A DNA stretch of 64,000 nucleotides, taken from positions 124,001 through 188,000 of the forward strand of contig DATALQ010000018.1 of assembly GCA_036260935.1 (NCBI GenBank), in the 5' to 3' direction. A program made the position numbers and the translations under genes. The DNA is from JAEYOM01 sp036260935 (GTDB lineage: Bacteria > Bacillota > Clostridia > Acetivibrionales > DTU013). The notes beneath the pieces were generated by a model. The model was not told where the DNA came from, did not search any database, and saw only the letters and a program-made list of their open reading frames with translations. This document shows, one piece after another, positions 8,985 through 17,538 of the stretch (its first letter is position 1; every line of letters starts with the position of its first letter).

Positions 8985-9174
8985 AAGCATAAATTCGATG
9001 ATATAGTACTTAACCTCTTGTCACTGTTTATAATTCCAAACAGAAAGTTCACATATTCATATCCGATTTCCTGGCGTTATAGAAATCTATAACTGTAATC
9101 AAGTAACTTTTTAAATTAAATTTACATAAAATAGCCCAGGTAACAAATTTTTGAACCCATCAGGAGGGAATACT

Positions 9175-10056
9175 ATGCCAATCCTATATTGTCCATACCT
9201 CGCATATTCCGGGCAAAACTTCAGTATGCAAGCAATTACAGACCCATCGCCAATTGACCGGAGCTCGGTTGAGAGTATTATCGGGAAAAAAGGCACATTG
9301 CAGGATGGTGTTCTGAAGTTTACCTTTCCGCGATATGACCTGAAGGTAAATGTGGGAGTTGTTCCAATACAGCCTGAACTCGCACTCACCTCCTGGATGG
9401 CATTCCATAAGGTTGGTAACCAGACTATGGTCATGGGTGATCTTGTGCTATTGGAGAGTGAAATCGATCCTGTCATAGCCCAATTGATCGCAAATGGTCT
9501 TGAAATCACTGCCCTTCACAATCATTTACTTTATGAATTGCCCCGGATTATGTATTTGCACGTTTCGGGGATCGGGGATGAAGTTAGGCTGGCCCAAGGC
9601 ATAAAAAATACATTATCTGCTACACGCACTCCCCTTACCGGCCATCCGGCAAGCCAGCCCATGCCACCAGAATATTGGAACTCAGTTGAAGCGATTATGG
9701 GAAAGAAAGGGAATCAGGTGGGCAAGGTAATTCAATTTTCATTCCCGCGGGCTGACAGTATTAAAGAGTTTGGTGTCGTTATTCCGCCGAGTATGGGCAT
9801 TTCGCAGGCAGTCAACTTTCAGGCAGAAGGTCAAAACGCCGCAACGACAGGAGATTTTGTACTGATTGCCCAGGAAGTGAATCCAGTTATCAGAACGTTA
9901 AAATATTATGGGATAACTGTCACAGCTATTCACAACCATATGCTATATGAATCGCCCCGATTGTTCTTCCTTCATTTTTGGGCTGTCAACAGACCTGACC
10001 AATTGGCTTATGGCATTAAGGAAGCTTTGAAGCTGACAAACACAGTAATTCGGTGA
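9175..10056 (+). CDS. Tandem DUF1259 (LppY/LpqO-like) protein
   Basis: This 293-residue protein consists of two copies of a domain of about 125 residues. Each copy opens with a VE-x-I-M/I-GKKG segment, continues with an F-x-FPR core and ends with an ALHNH or AIHNH motif followed by LYE-x-PR. This is the DUF1259 (LppY/LpqO) pattern; the family has no established biochemical role. The conserved HNH and acidic positions could bind a metal (inference). AGGAGGG six bases before the ATG fixes the start; there is no signal peptide, unlike the mycobacterial lipoprotein members. The gene converges on tetR. Confidence 0.8.
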   Translation: MPILYCPYLAYSGQNFSMQAITDPSPIDRSSVESIIGKKGTLQDGVLKFTFPRYDLKVNVGVVPIQPELALTSWMAFHKVGNQTMVMGDLVLLESEIDPVIAQLIANGLEITALHNHLLYELPRIMYLHVSGIGDEVRLAQGIKNTLSATRTPLTGHPASQPMPPEYWNSVEAIMGKKGNQVGKVIQFSFPRADSIKEFGVVIPPSMGISQAVNFQAEGQNAATTGDFVLIAQEVNPVIRTLKYYGITVTAIHNHMLYESPRLFFLHFWAVNRPDQLAYGIKEALKLTNTVIR

Positions 10057-10067
10057 GAAGGTGCGTA

Positions 10068-10691
10068 TTACAGCCCAAATAGATGATTGGATACTCCCAG
10101 TTCTAATTCTTTTTCCACTCCGAACCTGACAAGCTGTTTAAAATACTTATCCATATCCCCGGCAGTATATGGCATATCTTTATAGACCCACCATCTTACT
10201 GTACCGATTAGTGCGCTTGTTATATAGTTTACCAACATTTCGAGTTTGAGTTGATTCTGCTTTTTATCCAGAATTAACTTTTTAATATTCGTGTAAATAT
10301 AGTCCCAAATATATTGGTGGATCGGGTTTGTAAACGAAGCTGAGCCCTCATTGCCCAGTAGTGCTTTGAATAGGCGATGATTCCGTTCCACAAGTATAAA
10401 CAGATTCAGTATAAAATCATTGTCATTGATATCTTTAGAATTCCTTTTATAATTCGCAGCACCGGGTTCATGTCCTCCAAACAAATTATTGAATTCTTCA
10501 AAGCAACTATGCAGTAATTCATATTTGCTTTCAAAATGCATGTAGAAGGTGGAGCGCCCTACGTTGGCTTTATCCAGAATCTGCTGTATAGTGACTGCTT
10601 CAAAGCCTTTTTCCAGGATCAATGTGATTAACGCATCCTTCAGTAGCTGGCGTGTTTTCTGCACTCTTCGATCTAAAATATCGTTGGACAT
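10068..10691 (-). CDS. TetR-family transcriptional regulator
   Basis: The 208-residue protein carries the TetR N-terminal helix-turn-helix (residues about 10-55, VTIQQILDKANVGRSTFYMHFESK). The C-terminal domain is typical of the TetR/AcrR C-terminal 33 subgroup (ALIGTVRWWVYKDMPY). An AGGAAGAAG stretch before the ATG at 10691 supports that start, although an in-frame ATG at 10733 is possible. It is divergent from a CPBP protease gene, and a 14-bp palindrome lies between the two, so it probably represses itself and that gene. Confidence 0.88.
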   Translation of the reverse strand: MSNDILDRRVQKTRQLLKDALITLILEKGFEAVTIQQILDKANVGRSTFYMHFESKYELLHSCFEEFNNLFGGHEPGAANYKRNSKDINDNDFILNLFILVERNHRLFKALLGNEGSASFTNPIHQYIWDYIYTNIKKLILDKKQNQLKLEMLVNYITSALIGTVRWWVYKDMPYTAGDMDKYFKQLVRFGVEKELELGVSNHLFGL

Positions 10692-10804
10692 GCTAATATC
10701 TTCTTCCTGAACAAATTTCAATTTCTTGTTCAATAATAAATCTTTTTCCTGTTTTTATTCTTCTCATATGATTACCTTAAAATTATAATCATATAGAACA
10801 TAAA

Positions 10805-10818
10805 GTTCAATATTGAAC
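10805..10818. promoter_or_regulatory. Palindrome, probable TetR operator
   Basis: GTTCAATATTGAAC is a perfect 14-bp palindrome in the divergent tetR/CPBP intergenic region. A related half-site, TTGTTCAATA, lies at about 10727-10736 near the tetR start. Both position and symmetry fit TetR dimers. Confidence 0.65.
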
Positions 10819-10885
10819 AAGAAGTTTAAAATGGCCGGTTCTCTCATTTGTATGTGCAACGAAACTATATCAAAGGGGTGCGTAG

Positions 10886-11737
10886 ATGATTAATTCAGAA
10901 AAAATGAAACAGATCAGAAGTATCGTGATTTTTTGTATTCTGGTAACTGTGCCGGCATTTCTCGGCCCACTGTTGGGAGGCAGTCCGAGCAAGCCTGGTG
11001 CCGGATTTGTAATCTGGGGAATGGCTCCCCTGCTTGCAGCTGTAATTATGAGGATTGCCACACGAAGTTGGTTTGACGCCGGTTTCAAACTTGCGATCAA
11101 AAGAAATGCTGTCTGGTACATCATCAGTATTTTCATTTTTCCAGTCATGACAGTTCTAACTTTCCTTTTGGGAGAAATCCTTTCCGTATCATCCTTCACG
11201 AACTTTTCACCGGGACCTTATCTAAAAACCTTTTTGACAGCTATTCCTGTATTCTTCGTATTTTCAATATTGGAGGAATTCGGGTGGCGGGGATACCTGG
11301 TACCCAAATTGTTCTCTTCAGGCATAAATAGCTACTTATCTACTGCCATAATCTCCGTTGTATGGGCAACATGGCATATCCCTTATATTAAGGAACTCGC
11401 CTGGGTATACAGTTCCGAGAATCTGGTCACATTCATTCCCAGATTTTATCTGGCCATGTTTGCCTTTGCAATTCTTTATAACGAGATAAGAATCATTACA
11501 AATAGCGTATGGCCTGCCGTAATAATGCACTGCATCATGAATTCGTTCGGGCATCCGCTTGCCGCAGATTATATCAAAGTTGTACCAGGATATGAGTATT
11601 TGGTTTCATCTACCGGACTGTTTATGATACTATTGATCGGACTCACGGGAGTAATCCTTAACCGGTGGAGATTGAGAAATAAAGAAAGGCAGGCTCATGG
11701 GCCAGGTGCTTACGAGAAACAACCCAGTCAAGCATGA
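10886..11737 (+). CDS. CPBP-family intramembrane metalloprotease
   Basis: This 283-residue polytopic membrane protein has about eight hydrophobic segments and the CPBP (Abi) glutamic-type motifs: EEFGWRG at residues 130-136, WHIPY about 30 residues later, and HCIMNSFGHP near residue 215. Family members process CAAX-type prenylated proteins in eukaryotes. In Firmicutes several act in bacteriocin immunity or surface-protein anchoring. The divergent TetR gene and shared palindrome suggest inducible expression. It could be a self-immunity or drug-response protein, but no peptide substrate gene is visible nearby. Confidence 0.87.
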   Translation: MINSEKMKQIRSIVIFCILVTVPAFLGPLLGGSPSKPGAGFVIWGMAPLLAAVIMRIATRSWFDAGFKLAIKRNAVWYIISIFIFPVMTVLTFLLGEILSVSSFTNFSPGPYLKTFLTAIPVFFVFSILEEFGWRGYLVPKLFSSGINSYLSTAIISVVWATWHIPYIKELAWVYSSENLVTFIPRFYLAMFAFAILYNEIRIITNSVWPAVIMHCIMNSFGHPLAADYIKVVPGYEYLVSSTGLFMILLIGLTGVILNRWRLRNKERQAHGPGAYEKQPSQA

Positions 11738-11853
11738 TATACGGAGGCTTCAACAGAGCAGGCAACCAGACTAGAAATAGATAAAGTTGCCTCTAACCGT
11801 CCCATATTGTAAAATAGTCAGGAAGCGGATCAATTTTCGGGGGTTAATATGCA

Positions 11854-12378
11854 ATGGAACTGAGAAATAAATGGAGCGGTAGCAAGCTAACGCGCATACT
11901 GGCATGGTCGTTTACGGCGGTGTGGATGCTTGCCATATTCATACTCTCGGCTCAGCCGGGAAATCAATCGGGCAACCTGAGCTTGAGCGTAACACAGCTC
12001 TTGGTAAGGTTTGTAAGCCTGATAGTTCCGTTAAACCAGGAAAATATCGCGAATCCAGACTGGCTTAATAATTTTAACGGCCTAATAAGGGAATGCGCCC
12101 ATGGTGCAGCCTATTTCGTACTGGCGCTGCTTGCTGCTAATGCCTTGAAAAAACACAGTCTGAAAGGCCTTAAACTCATTCTGCTGACGCTCGCCTTCTG
12201 CGCTGTTTATGCGGCTTCCGACGAAATTCACCAGCTGTTCGTATCAGGCAGAGCCTGTGAGCTTTTCGACTTTGAGGTGGACATGCTCGGAGCCGCTTTA
12301 AGTATGATTTTATTTCAAATCGTTTCTTTCCTTGCAGGCAAAATAAGGCGCAGAACTGCCGGGTCGCATGCCAAATAG
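11854..12378 (+). CDS. VanZ-like membrane protein
   Basis: The 174-residue protein has four hydrophobic helices and the VanZ pattern: SAQPG after the first helix, the RECAHGAAYF motif leading into the second, and YAASDEIHQLFVSGR before the last. VanZ proteins give low-level teicoplanin resistance in vancomycin clusters, but most genomic homologues have unknown roles in the envelope. No van genes are nearby. The ribosome binding site (GGGGGTT, 10 bases before ATG) is adequate. Confidence 0.85.
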   Translation: MELRNKWSGSKLTRILAWSFTAVWMLAIFILSAQPGNQSGNLSLSVTQLLVRFVSLIVPLNQENIANPDWLNNFNGLIRECAHGAAYFVLALLAANALKKHSLKGLKLILLTLAFCAVYAASDEIHQLFVSGRACELFDFEVDMLGAALSMILFQIVSFLAGKIRRRTAGSHAK

Positions 12379-12542
12379 GACGGGATGCAAGCTAAAAAAA
12401 TCGGTTCTCCTTACAGAAAAGTATCCCGCCGGCCGGAGCTTTTTGCATACGCGGTCATGGCGAATGAAATACTAAGGCTAAACTGTTCTGAAAGGAGATC
12501 TTTCATGTTTAGGCATGCCTACTTGAAAGAAAGGTCTACGAT

Positions 12543-12794
12543 ATGGATGAAAAGCAAGTATTCGATAAGATAAATGATATGCTTTACGATACCGATTACC
12601 CGATTAAGATAACCAGTGTAGCTGACCTTGACGATTTTCTGCTGGACGATGACAACAGAAGGTTTGAAGTATATGCTCAAATCGGAAGGCTGTATGACGA
12701 TTTGAGAGGAAAGCCTGAGATCGACAGATATCCGGATGTATCCATGCAGACGGACGCCGAAGTAATTAAGCCCTCGGAATATTACGACGGCTGA
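12543..12794 (+). CDS. Small acidic hypothetical protein
   Basis: The 83-residue product is strongly acidic (DDFLLDDDNRRF and many Asp/Glu) with no membrane segment or cysteine. I do not recognise the family. A weak GAAAGG site lies ahead of the ATG. The reading frame uses normal codons and sits alone between the VanZ gene and a repeat element, so it is probably a real small cytosolic protein, perhaps spore-related (speculative). Confidence 0.55.
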   Translation: MDEKQVFDKINDMLYDTDYPIKITSVADLDDFLLDDDNRRFEVYAQIGRLYDDLRGKPEIDRYPDVSMQTDAEVIKPSEYYDG

Positions 12795-12814
12795 GTCTGA
12801 GGGATATTTACGGA

Positions 12815-12854
12815 GGTGGACAGAGGGACAGGGACCTTGTCCCTCTGTCCCACC
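12815..12854. repeat. GGACAGAGGGACA palindromic element
   Basis: A 13-bp arm GGACAGAGGGACA and its exact complement TGTCCCTCTGTCC flank a 7-base loop, with further imperfect GGTG/CACC pairing outside. It lies between convergent genes and is not followed by a U-run. A related sequence (GTGACAGAGGGAC) occurs at 27.5 kb, so it is probably a dispersed REP-like element of this genome. Confidence 0.65.
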
Positions 12855-12874
12855 CCGCCCCTACGTTCCTACGC

Positions 12875-13351
12875 TTACCCTTTACTTGCCGGCATCAATA
12901 CCGAATTAACCGCCTTCCTTATTTCTTCATAGCTCGTACAGCGGCAGATATTGGACTGAAGCCATTCCTCCATTACGTATTCATCGGCGTTCGGGTGGTT
13001 ATAGGCCAGGGAATGGCATACCATCAGAAAGCCCGAGGTACAGTAGCCACACTGGAATCCCCAGTTTTCAACAAAAGCCTTTTGTATGGTAGCGTTGTTC
13101 AAGCCCTCAACAGTGGTGATTTTGTGGCCGATGGCTTCTACTGAAAGCATCAGGCAGGCTTTTACCGGCCAGCCGTCCACAAGCACCGTACAGGCGCCGC
13201 AGTCTCCGTTTTCACATCCGGGCTTGGCTCCGGTCAGCCCCAGCTCCTCCCGAAGAGTATAAAGCAATACATCCGAAGGATGGACCGGTGTTTCTCTGAT
13301 TTCGCCGTTTATATCAAGCTGTATTATGCTCTTTCCTTCTATTTTCAGCAT
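12875..13351 (-). CDS. Molybdenum hydroxylase, [2Fe-2S] small subunit
   Basis: This 158-residue protein has the plant-type ferredoxin cluster (CENGDCGACTVLVDG followed by a Cys in VKACL) and the C-terminal helical cluster (CGYCTSGF and NICRCTSYEEI). It is the electron-transfer subunit of a xanthine dehydrogenase/aldehyde or CO dehydrogenase-family enzyme. Its ATG coincides with the last base of the FAD-subunit gene, so the three subunits form one tight operon. Length and motifs are complete. Confidence 0.92.
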   Translation of the reverse strand: MLKIEGKSIIQLDINGEIRETPVHPSDVLLYTLREELGLTGAKPGCENGDCGACTVLVDGWPVKACLMLSVEAIGHKITTVEGLNNATIQKAFVENWGFQCGYCTSGFLMVCHSLAYNHPNADEYVMEEWLQSNICRCTSYEEIRKAVNSVLMPASKG

Positions 13352-14187
13352 CAGTGCATTGCCTCCAGGGTCCTGAGCGTATTTAGAAGAGTATTCTTCA
13401 AAACGAATTTCCTATATCCGTTAGAGCCCGAAATGTCATTGAGTATCGGAGCGGGTAGATATTCCAGAGCCTTGTCGATCCTTATCCCCCAGGAATCGTT
13501 CATATCATTCAGGCGATCTTCGATGTCAGCAGATCTGAAGGGGAACGGACACACCCCGCTCAGGGCCAGCCTTATCCTGCCATCCTTCTTTAAGGCCGCG
13601 ACGGATACGAGAGGGTAATCTATTTTCTCATTTCTGGTCTTTTTTACATGAACATACGGCACAGCCGCATATTCTTTCCTGATGACGAACTGTACGATGA
13701 ATTCTCCCCTGGGCAGCAGCAGGCGTTCCCTGAATACCTCTGCCAAGGGTACCCGGCTGAGGGAGCCGCTGCTTGTAACGATGACTTCGCAGTCGGACAG
13801 CAGGAGAGGCAGGGAGGCTTCACGATATATGATTGTCCCGCCGAGGTTGCCCCCGATAGTTATCCTGCACTGCATGGTATGATCGGCGATCCTTGAGCAG
13901 GCTTTTGAAAGCAGAGGGTAGGGATTTTCTTCGGATATCCTCGAGAGGGTAACTGACGAGCCTATGAAAAGCCGATCCTCTCTGAATTCCAGAACATTGC
14001 ATTCAGGGATGGCCTTCAGGTCTATAACTGCTTTCGTATATATATTGTGGACTCTGGCCATGCTTATTATCTCGGAACCCCCGCTGTAATACACAGGTTC
14101 CAGGCTCCTGGAATCCAGCTCCCTGTATGCCCGGGTTGCCTCTTCCAGGGTATCGGGCCGGTAGTAGTCGAAATTGAACGGTATCAT
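13351..14187 (-). CDS. Molybdenum hydroxylase, FAD-binding subunit
   Basis: The 278-residue medium subunit has the CO dehydrogenase flavoprotein fold. It opens FNFDYYRPDTLEEATRAY and carries YYSGGSEI and TIGGNLGGTI as the two FAD-pyrophosphate loops, followed by a CO_deh_flav_C-like domain from about residue 175. It transfers electrons from the iron-sulfur subunit to NAD or another acceptor. Its start overlaps the end of the large-subunit gene by four bases. The second loop reads GGNLGGTI where many homologues have GGNIATAS. Confidence 0.9.
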   Translation of the reverse strand: MIPFNFDYYRPDTLEEATRAYRELDSRSLEPVYYSGGSEIISMARVHNIYTKAVIDLKAIPECNVLEFREDRLFIGSSVTLSRISEENPYPLLSKACSRIADHTMQCRITIGGNLGGTIIYREASLPLLLSDCEVIVTSSGSLSRVPLAEVFRERLLLPRGEFIVQFVIRKEYAAVPYVHVKKTRNEKIDYPLVSVAALKKDGRIRLALSGVCPFPFRSADIEDRLNDMNDSWGIRIDKALEYLPAPILNDISGSNGYRKFVLKNTLLNTLRTLEAMH

Positions 14188-16517
14188 GCCTGCCCCCCTT
14201 TTATTTTCCAGATATATTCCGGCGTAATCGGCAGCTCGTCCAGCTCCGCTCCGGATGCAGCCGACAATGCGTTTGCCAGGGCGGCGGGCATGCCTATGAT
14301 ACCGTGTTCCGAAATGCCTCTGGCCCCGTATGGTGCGTCTATCTGGGGGGTCTCCACAAAATCTACGATATATTCGGGTTCTTCGCCTATATGCATTACT
14401 TTGTAAGTTCGTAGGCTGGTGTTTAGTACTCTTCCCTCGCTGTCATACTGGAAGGCCTCCCTGCTTCCCATGCCAAGCCCCATGCTCATGCCGCCGGTTA
14501 TGAGGCCTCTGGCCGTTTTGGGGTTTATTACCTTTCCGGCATCTAAGACCGTGCAGGCTTTTAATATACGATAAGTAAGCTCAGTTTTGTCAAATTCCAC
14601 CTCAACTGCCTGCGCCCCGACCGTCCAGGCAGGTCCGGGCTTTCCTTTTCCCGTCTCCTTGTCGAGCTGCGTAATATGGCTCATTATAAAGCTTCCCCTG
14701 CCCAAAATCTGTCCTTCGACAGCGTTTCCGTTCGGATATTTGTAACCGTGAACAAGGTCCTTAAAGGCGACATATATTGTAGGGTCTTGTTTCAGGAAGA
14801 CCTTTTCCTCAGCAATATCGAGATCCTCGGGGGGACACCTCATAACGAGGGCTGCAAGACTCCGAAGCTGTTTCATCAGGTCTTCCGCCGCGCGCAGAGT
14901 CGCTCTGCCGGCCATGAAGGTCGTCATGCTCGCAACCGTTTTCCAGTGTTCGGGACTGACCTGCGTATCGACTTCAAGCTTTATATGAATCCTGCTTAAG
15001 TCCATTTTCATTTTCTCGGCAAGTATCTGTGCAAGGGTGGTTTTCATCCCGGGCCCGATCTCTACGACTCCGCTGTTCAGATTTATGCTGCCGTCGGTAT
15101 TGAAAGTAAGGAATATTCCCGAAACTGAATCGGTAGGGGAATCGGAAGTCTTCCAGAGACAGCTTATCCCCTTTGCCCGGATCTTGCCGTTTCCTGCTTC
15201 GATGACCGCGCCTTCATACCATTTAATATCATGTTTTAGTTTTTTAAGGCATGCAGTAAGGTTCCCGAGATTGCTGAGAGTGGTCTTTACCTGCGTAGGG
15301 GTGGTCTGACCGGGGCCAAGCGCGTTCCTGAGCCTGAACTCCAGAGGGTCCATGCCCAGCATTTTCGCGAGCTTATCGATAGCCCGTTCAATACAGAAGG
15401 TGTAGGATACGTGGCCGAAGCTTCGGAAGGATGTTGAATAAGGGTGGTTCGTATATACACAAAGCGAGTCGCACCACACGTTATCGATATTATAGGGCCC
15501 TGTGCAATCTATTGCTATGGACTTGGCCAGACGGGGGCCGATATCGGCATAAGCCCCGGTATCCACAAGGAAGGTCATTTCAGCAGCCTTCAGGAGGCCG
15601 CTTCTCGATGCGCCCAGCTTTATCCTGGCCTCAAGCCCCAGTTTGCACGGGGAGGTAACGATATCTTCCTCTCTCGAGTTTGCTATCTTCACCAATCTGC
15701 CACCGACAGACTTCGACGCCATATATGCAAGAAGCTCGAGCTGCACGGGTGACTTTCCGCCGAAACCTCCGCCGACCAGCGGCGTTTTGACATTGACCTT
15801 CCCCTCGTCTATGCTGAAATACTGGCTCAGCATCTTCTTGACGGAGTAGGGCGACTGGCTGGATGTGCTTATCAGGACTTCGCCGTCGGCGTGTATCTCT
15901 GCCCGGGCATTTCTGGTTTCCATCGCAATATGGTCGGACTTCGGCAGTTTGAAAACTGCCTCGGCAACAACCTCTGAGAGTGCCCAGCCTTCCGGCATAT
16001 TGCCTTTCCGGATGCTTATGCGGTCTGCAATATTTGTGTTTGGTTCGGGATAAATACCTTTTACGGCATGTTTATATGCAGCAAGATTTTCATGTATTAG
16101 AGGGGCATGGCTTTTTACGGCATCGCCCACCGAGCCGACAACCGGCAGAGGCTCATACGCCACTTTGATCAGCTTTACTGCGTGCATGGCCTCCCGTTCG
16201 CTGTTTGCAACGACTATGGCGACGGGTTCACCGAAATAGCGCACTTTATCTGTCGCAACAGGGGGATGATCTTCCAGCACTACGCCGCAGAGTATCGGGA
16301 AATCGCTGCCCGTGATGATCGCTTTTACCCCGGGGGACTTTATTGCCTGTGCAGCATCGATGGATTTAATTACAGCATGGGCATAGGGGCTGGTTAGCAA
16401 TTTGGCATGCAATATGCCCGGTACGATAAAATCGTCGGTATATTTGGCCACCCCCGTGACCTTATCCCATGCTTCCTTTCTTTCGACACTGCTGCCTATG
16501 ACAGTTCCCGCTTCCAT
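14184..16517 (-). CDS. Molybdenum hydroxylase, molybdopterin-binding large subunit
   Basis: The 777-residue protein is the catalytic subunit. It has an N-terminal a/b hammerhead domain (IGSSVERKEAWDKVTGVAKY) and the molybdopterin-binding domain with VGGGFGGKSP near residue 250. The active-site Glu region at the C-terminus is RGISEHGIIGMPAA. It hydroxylates a purine, aldehyde or aromatic N-heterocycle; the substrate cannot be told from sequence. GGAGG six bases before the ATG fixes the start, and it is first in the three-gene operon. No molybdenum cofactor maturation gene or purine gene is nearby, so xanthine is only one possibility. Confidence 0.9.
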   Translation of the reverse strand: MEAGTVIGSSVERKEAWDKVTGVAKYTDDFIVPGILHAKLLTSPYAHAVIKSIDAAQAIKSPGVKAIITGSDFPILCGVVLEDHPPVATDKVRYFGEPVAIVVANSEREAMHAVKLIKVAYEPLPVVGSVGDAVKSHAPLIHENLAAYKHAVKGIYPEPNTNIADRISIRKGNMPEGWALSEVVAEAVFKLPKSDHIAMETRNARAEIHADGEVLISTSSQSPYSVKKMLSQYFSIDEGKVNVKTPLVGGGFGGKSPVQLELLAYMASKSVGGRLVKIANSREEDIVTSPCKLGLEARIKLGASRSGLLKAAEMTFLVDTGAYADIGPRLAKSIAIDCTGPYNIDNVWCDSLCVYTNHPYSTSFRSFGHVSYTFCIERAIDKLAKMLGMDPLEFRLRNALGPGQTTPTQVKTTLSNLGNLTACLKKLKHDIKWYEGAVIEAGNGKIRAKGISCLWKTSDSPTDSVSGIFLTFNTDGSINLNSGVVEIGPGMKTTLAQILAEKMKMDLSRIHIKLEVDTQVSPEHWKTVASMTTFMAGRATLRAAEDLMKQLRSLAALVMRCPPEDLDIAEEKVFLKQDPTIYVAFKDLVHGYKYPNGNAVEGQILGRGSFIMSHITQLDKETGKGKPGPAWTVGAQAVEVEFDKTELTYRILKACTVLDAGKVINPKTARGLITGGMSMGLGMGSREAFQYDSEGRVLNTSLRTYKVMHIGEEPEYIVDFVETPQIDAPYGARGISEHGIIGMPAALANALSAASGAELDELPITPEYIWKIKGGQA

Positions 16518-16721
16518 AATAGCCTCCGTTACAGTTTATGATTCTATAATTTCCAACATAATACAGGATTATGCCGGACAGCTATACCAGGGAGGCATAA
16601 TTGCAAAAAAATCAGACACCCTTGAAGTTAAATTCAAAAAATAATAATTCAAAAGGGTATTAACATAATTGTAACCTGCTACATATTATGAACCATGAAT
16701 ACTTTTAATGGAGGGTTAATT

Positions 16722-16841
16722 ATGGCAGACGATAGAGGATGTGTAGGAGGAATTGGGAATAATTGCGCCATACTCTTTTTCATAATCCTGTTTCTCCTTC
16801 TTTTCTGGGACAGAGGATTATTTGGCGGCGGCGTAATCTAA
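16722..16841 (+). CDS. 39-aa hydrophobic protein, YjcZ-like
   Basis: The peptide begins MADDRGCVGGIGNNCAILF, has one membrane helix ending LLLFWD, and finishes with a Gly-rich tail (GLFGGG). This resembles the YjcZ/YncM-type sporulation peptides of Bacillus and related clostridial peptides. GGAGGG lies seven bases before the ATG. Two further peptides of the same design follow at 16955 and 17287. The identical MAD opening and the shared CxILFF-LFWD core with the next one show they are paralogues. Confidence 0.72.
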   Translation: MADDRGCVGGIGNNCAILFFIILFLLLFWDRGLFGGGVI

Positions 16842-16954
16842 ACTACAACATGTTCCGGGAACTGGCCGGTTGGTACTTATACCGGCCATTCCCCAATCTT
16901 ATTACACAATATTTCATTTGGATAGAACGAAGTACAGTAAAGGGGGCTTAACAA

Positions 16955-17062
16955 ATGGCAGACGGAGTTGGAGGCTTTTTAGGCAGAAATTGCACGATCC
17001 TCTTTTTTATCCTTGTTTTCCTTATTCTTTTCTGGGATGGATTTGGAATAGGTGGGTGCTAA
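16955..17062 (+). CDS. 35-aa hydrophobic protein, paralogue of preceding
   Basis: This peptide shares the MAD start, the NCTILFFIL core, the FWD helix end and a Gly-rich tail (GIGGC) with the 39-residue neighbour, so it is a duplicate that has diverged. AGGGGG precedes the ATG. An intrinsic terminator follows about 70 bases downstream. It probably inserts in a membrane of the cell or forespore; function unknown. Confidence 0.7.
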   Translation: MADGVGGFLGRNCTILFFILVFLILFWDGFGIGGC

Positions 17063-17132
17063 ACCGGCAATATCGTAAAAGAATCCGCATAGGGCTATAG
17101 TATGACATGATTCGTTTCAATCCTGAACCGGG

Positions 17133-17164
17133 AAGCAGGTATAAGAAGTTATACCTGCTTTTTG
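17133..17164 (+). terminator. Intrinsic terminator after 35-aa gene
   Basis: AAGCAGGTATAA and TTATACCTGCTT form a perfect 12-bp stem around GAAG, followed by TTTT. It closes the transcript of the two small paralogues and separates them from the third small gene. Confidence 0.88.
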
Positions 17165-17286
17165 GCTTTTATACGGGAGTTCGTTGTATTTAGTTTATAT
17201 ACAGGCACAGAATCGGACCTGGATTAATATTATGTAAATGGAAACGGGAGTTTTTTGATCTTTGGTTTGGGAAAGGAGTTGGGATT

Positions 17287-17430
17287 ATGGCGGAGGAAGA
17301 AAGAGGTCTCTTTTGCGGCATTAACTGGATATGGTGGATAATCATAATAATCATAGTCATCATACTGATCTTCCCCGGAATTTTCGGCGGAATTGGCGGA
17401 GTCGGCGGAAACGTGTGCTGTAAAAAGTAA
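17287..17430 (+). CDS. 47-aa Ile-rich membrane peptide
   Basis: The product has a charged start (MAEEERG), a single helix made almost entirely of Trp and Ile (INWIWWIIIIIIVIILIF), a GIFGGIGGVGG tail and a Cys-Cys-Lys-Lys end. It follows the same plan as the two preceding peptides but with a different core. The site AAAGGAG lies eleven bases before the ATG, a somewhat long spacing. A strong terminator begins about 12 bases after its stop. Probably a sporulation-associated small membrane protein (inference). Confidence 0.68.
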   Translation: MAEEERGLFCGINWIWWIIIIIIVIILIFPGIFGGIGGVGGNVCCKK

Positions 17431-17442
17431 GCGTAGAGGCTT

Positions 17443-17475
17443 AAAAAAGAAGGTTTACCGCAAACCTTCTTTTTT
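17443..17475. terminator. Bidirectional terminator
   Basis: AAAAAAGAAGGTTT and AAACCTTCTTTTTT form a 14-bp stem around ACCGC, with A- and T-tracts on both sides. It can end the small-peptide transcript on the plus strand and the 598-residue gene transcript on the minus strand. Confidence 0.9.
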
Positions 17476-17538
17476 ATTTACCGGAACATAGCGAAGTCTT
17501 GTTCAAGAATTGGCGGGTGCTCGATGCGCCAGCCATTT

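Noticed and set aside
12385..12573. 62-codon open frame before the small acidic protein
   Set aside because: No ribosome binding site; it overlaps the better-supported frame at 12543 and looks like random composition.
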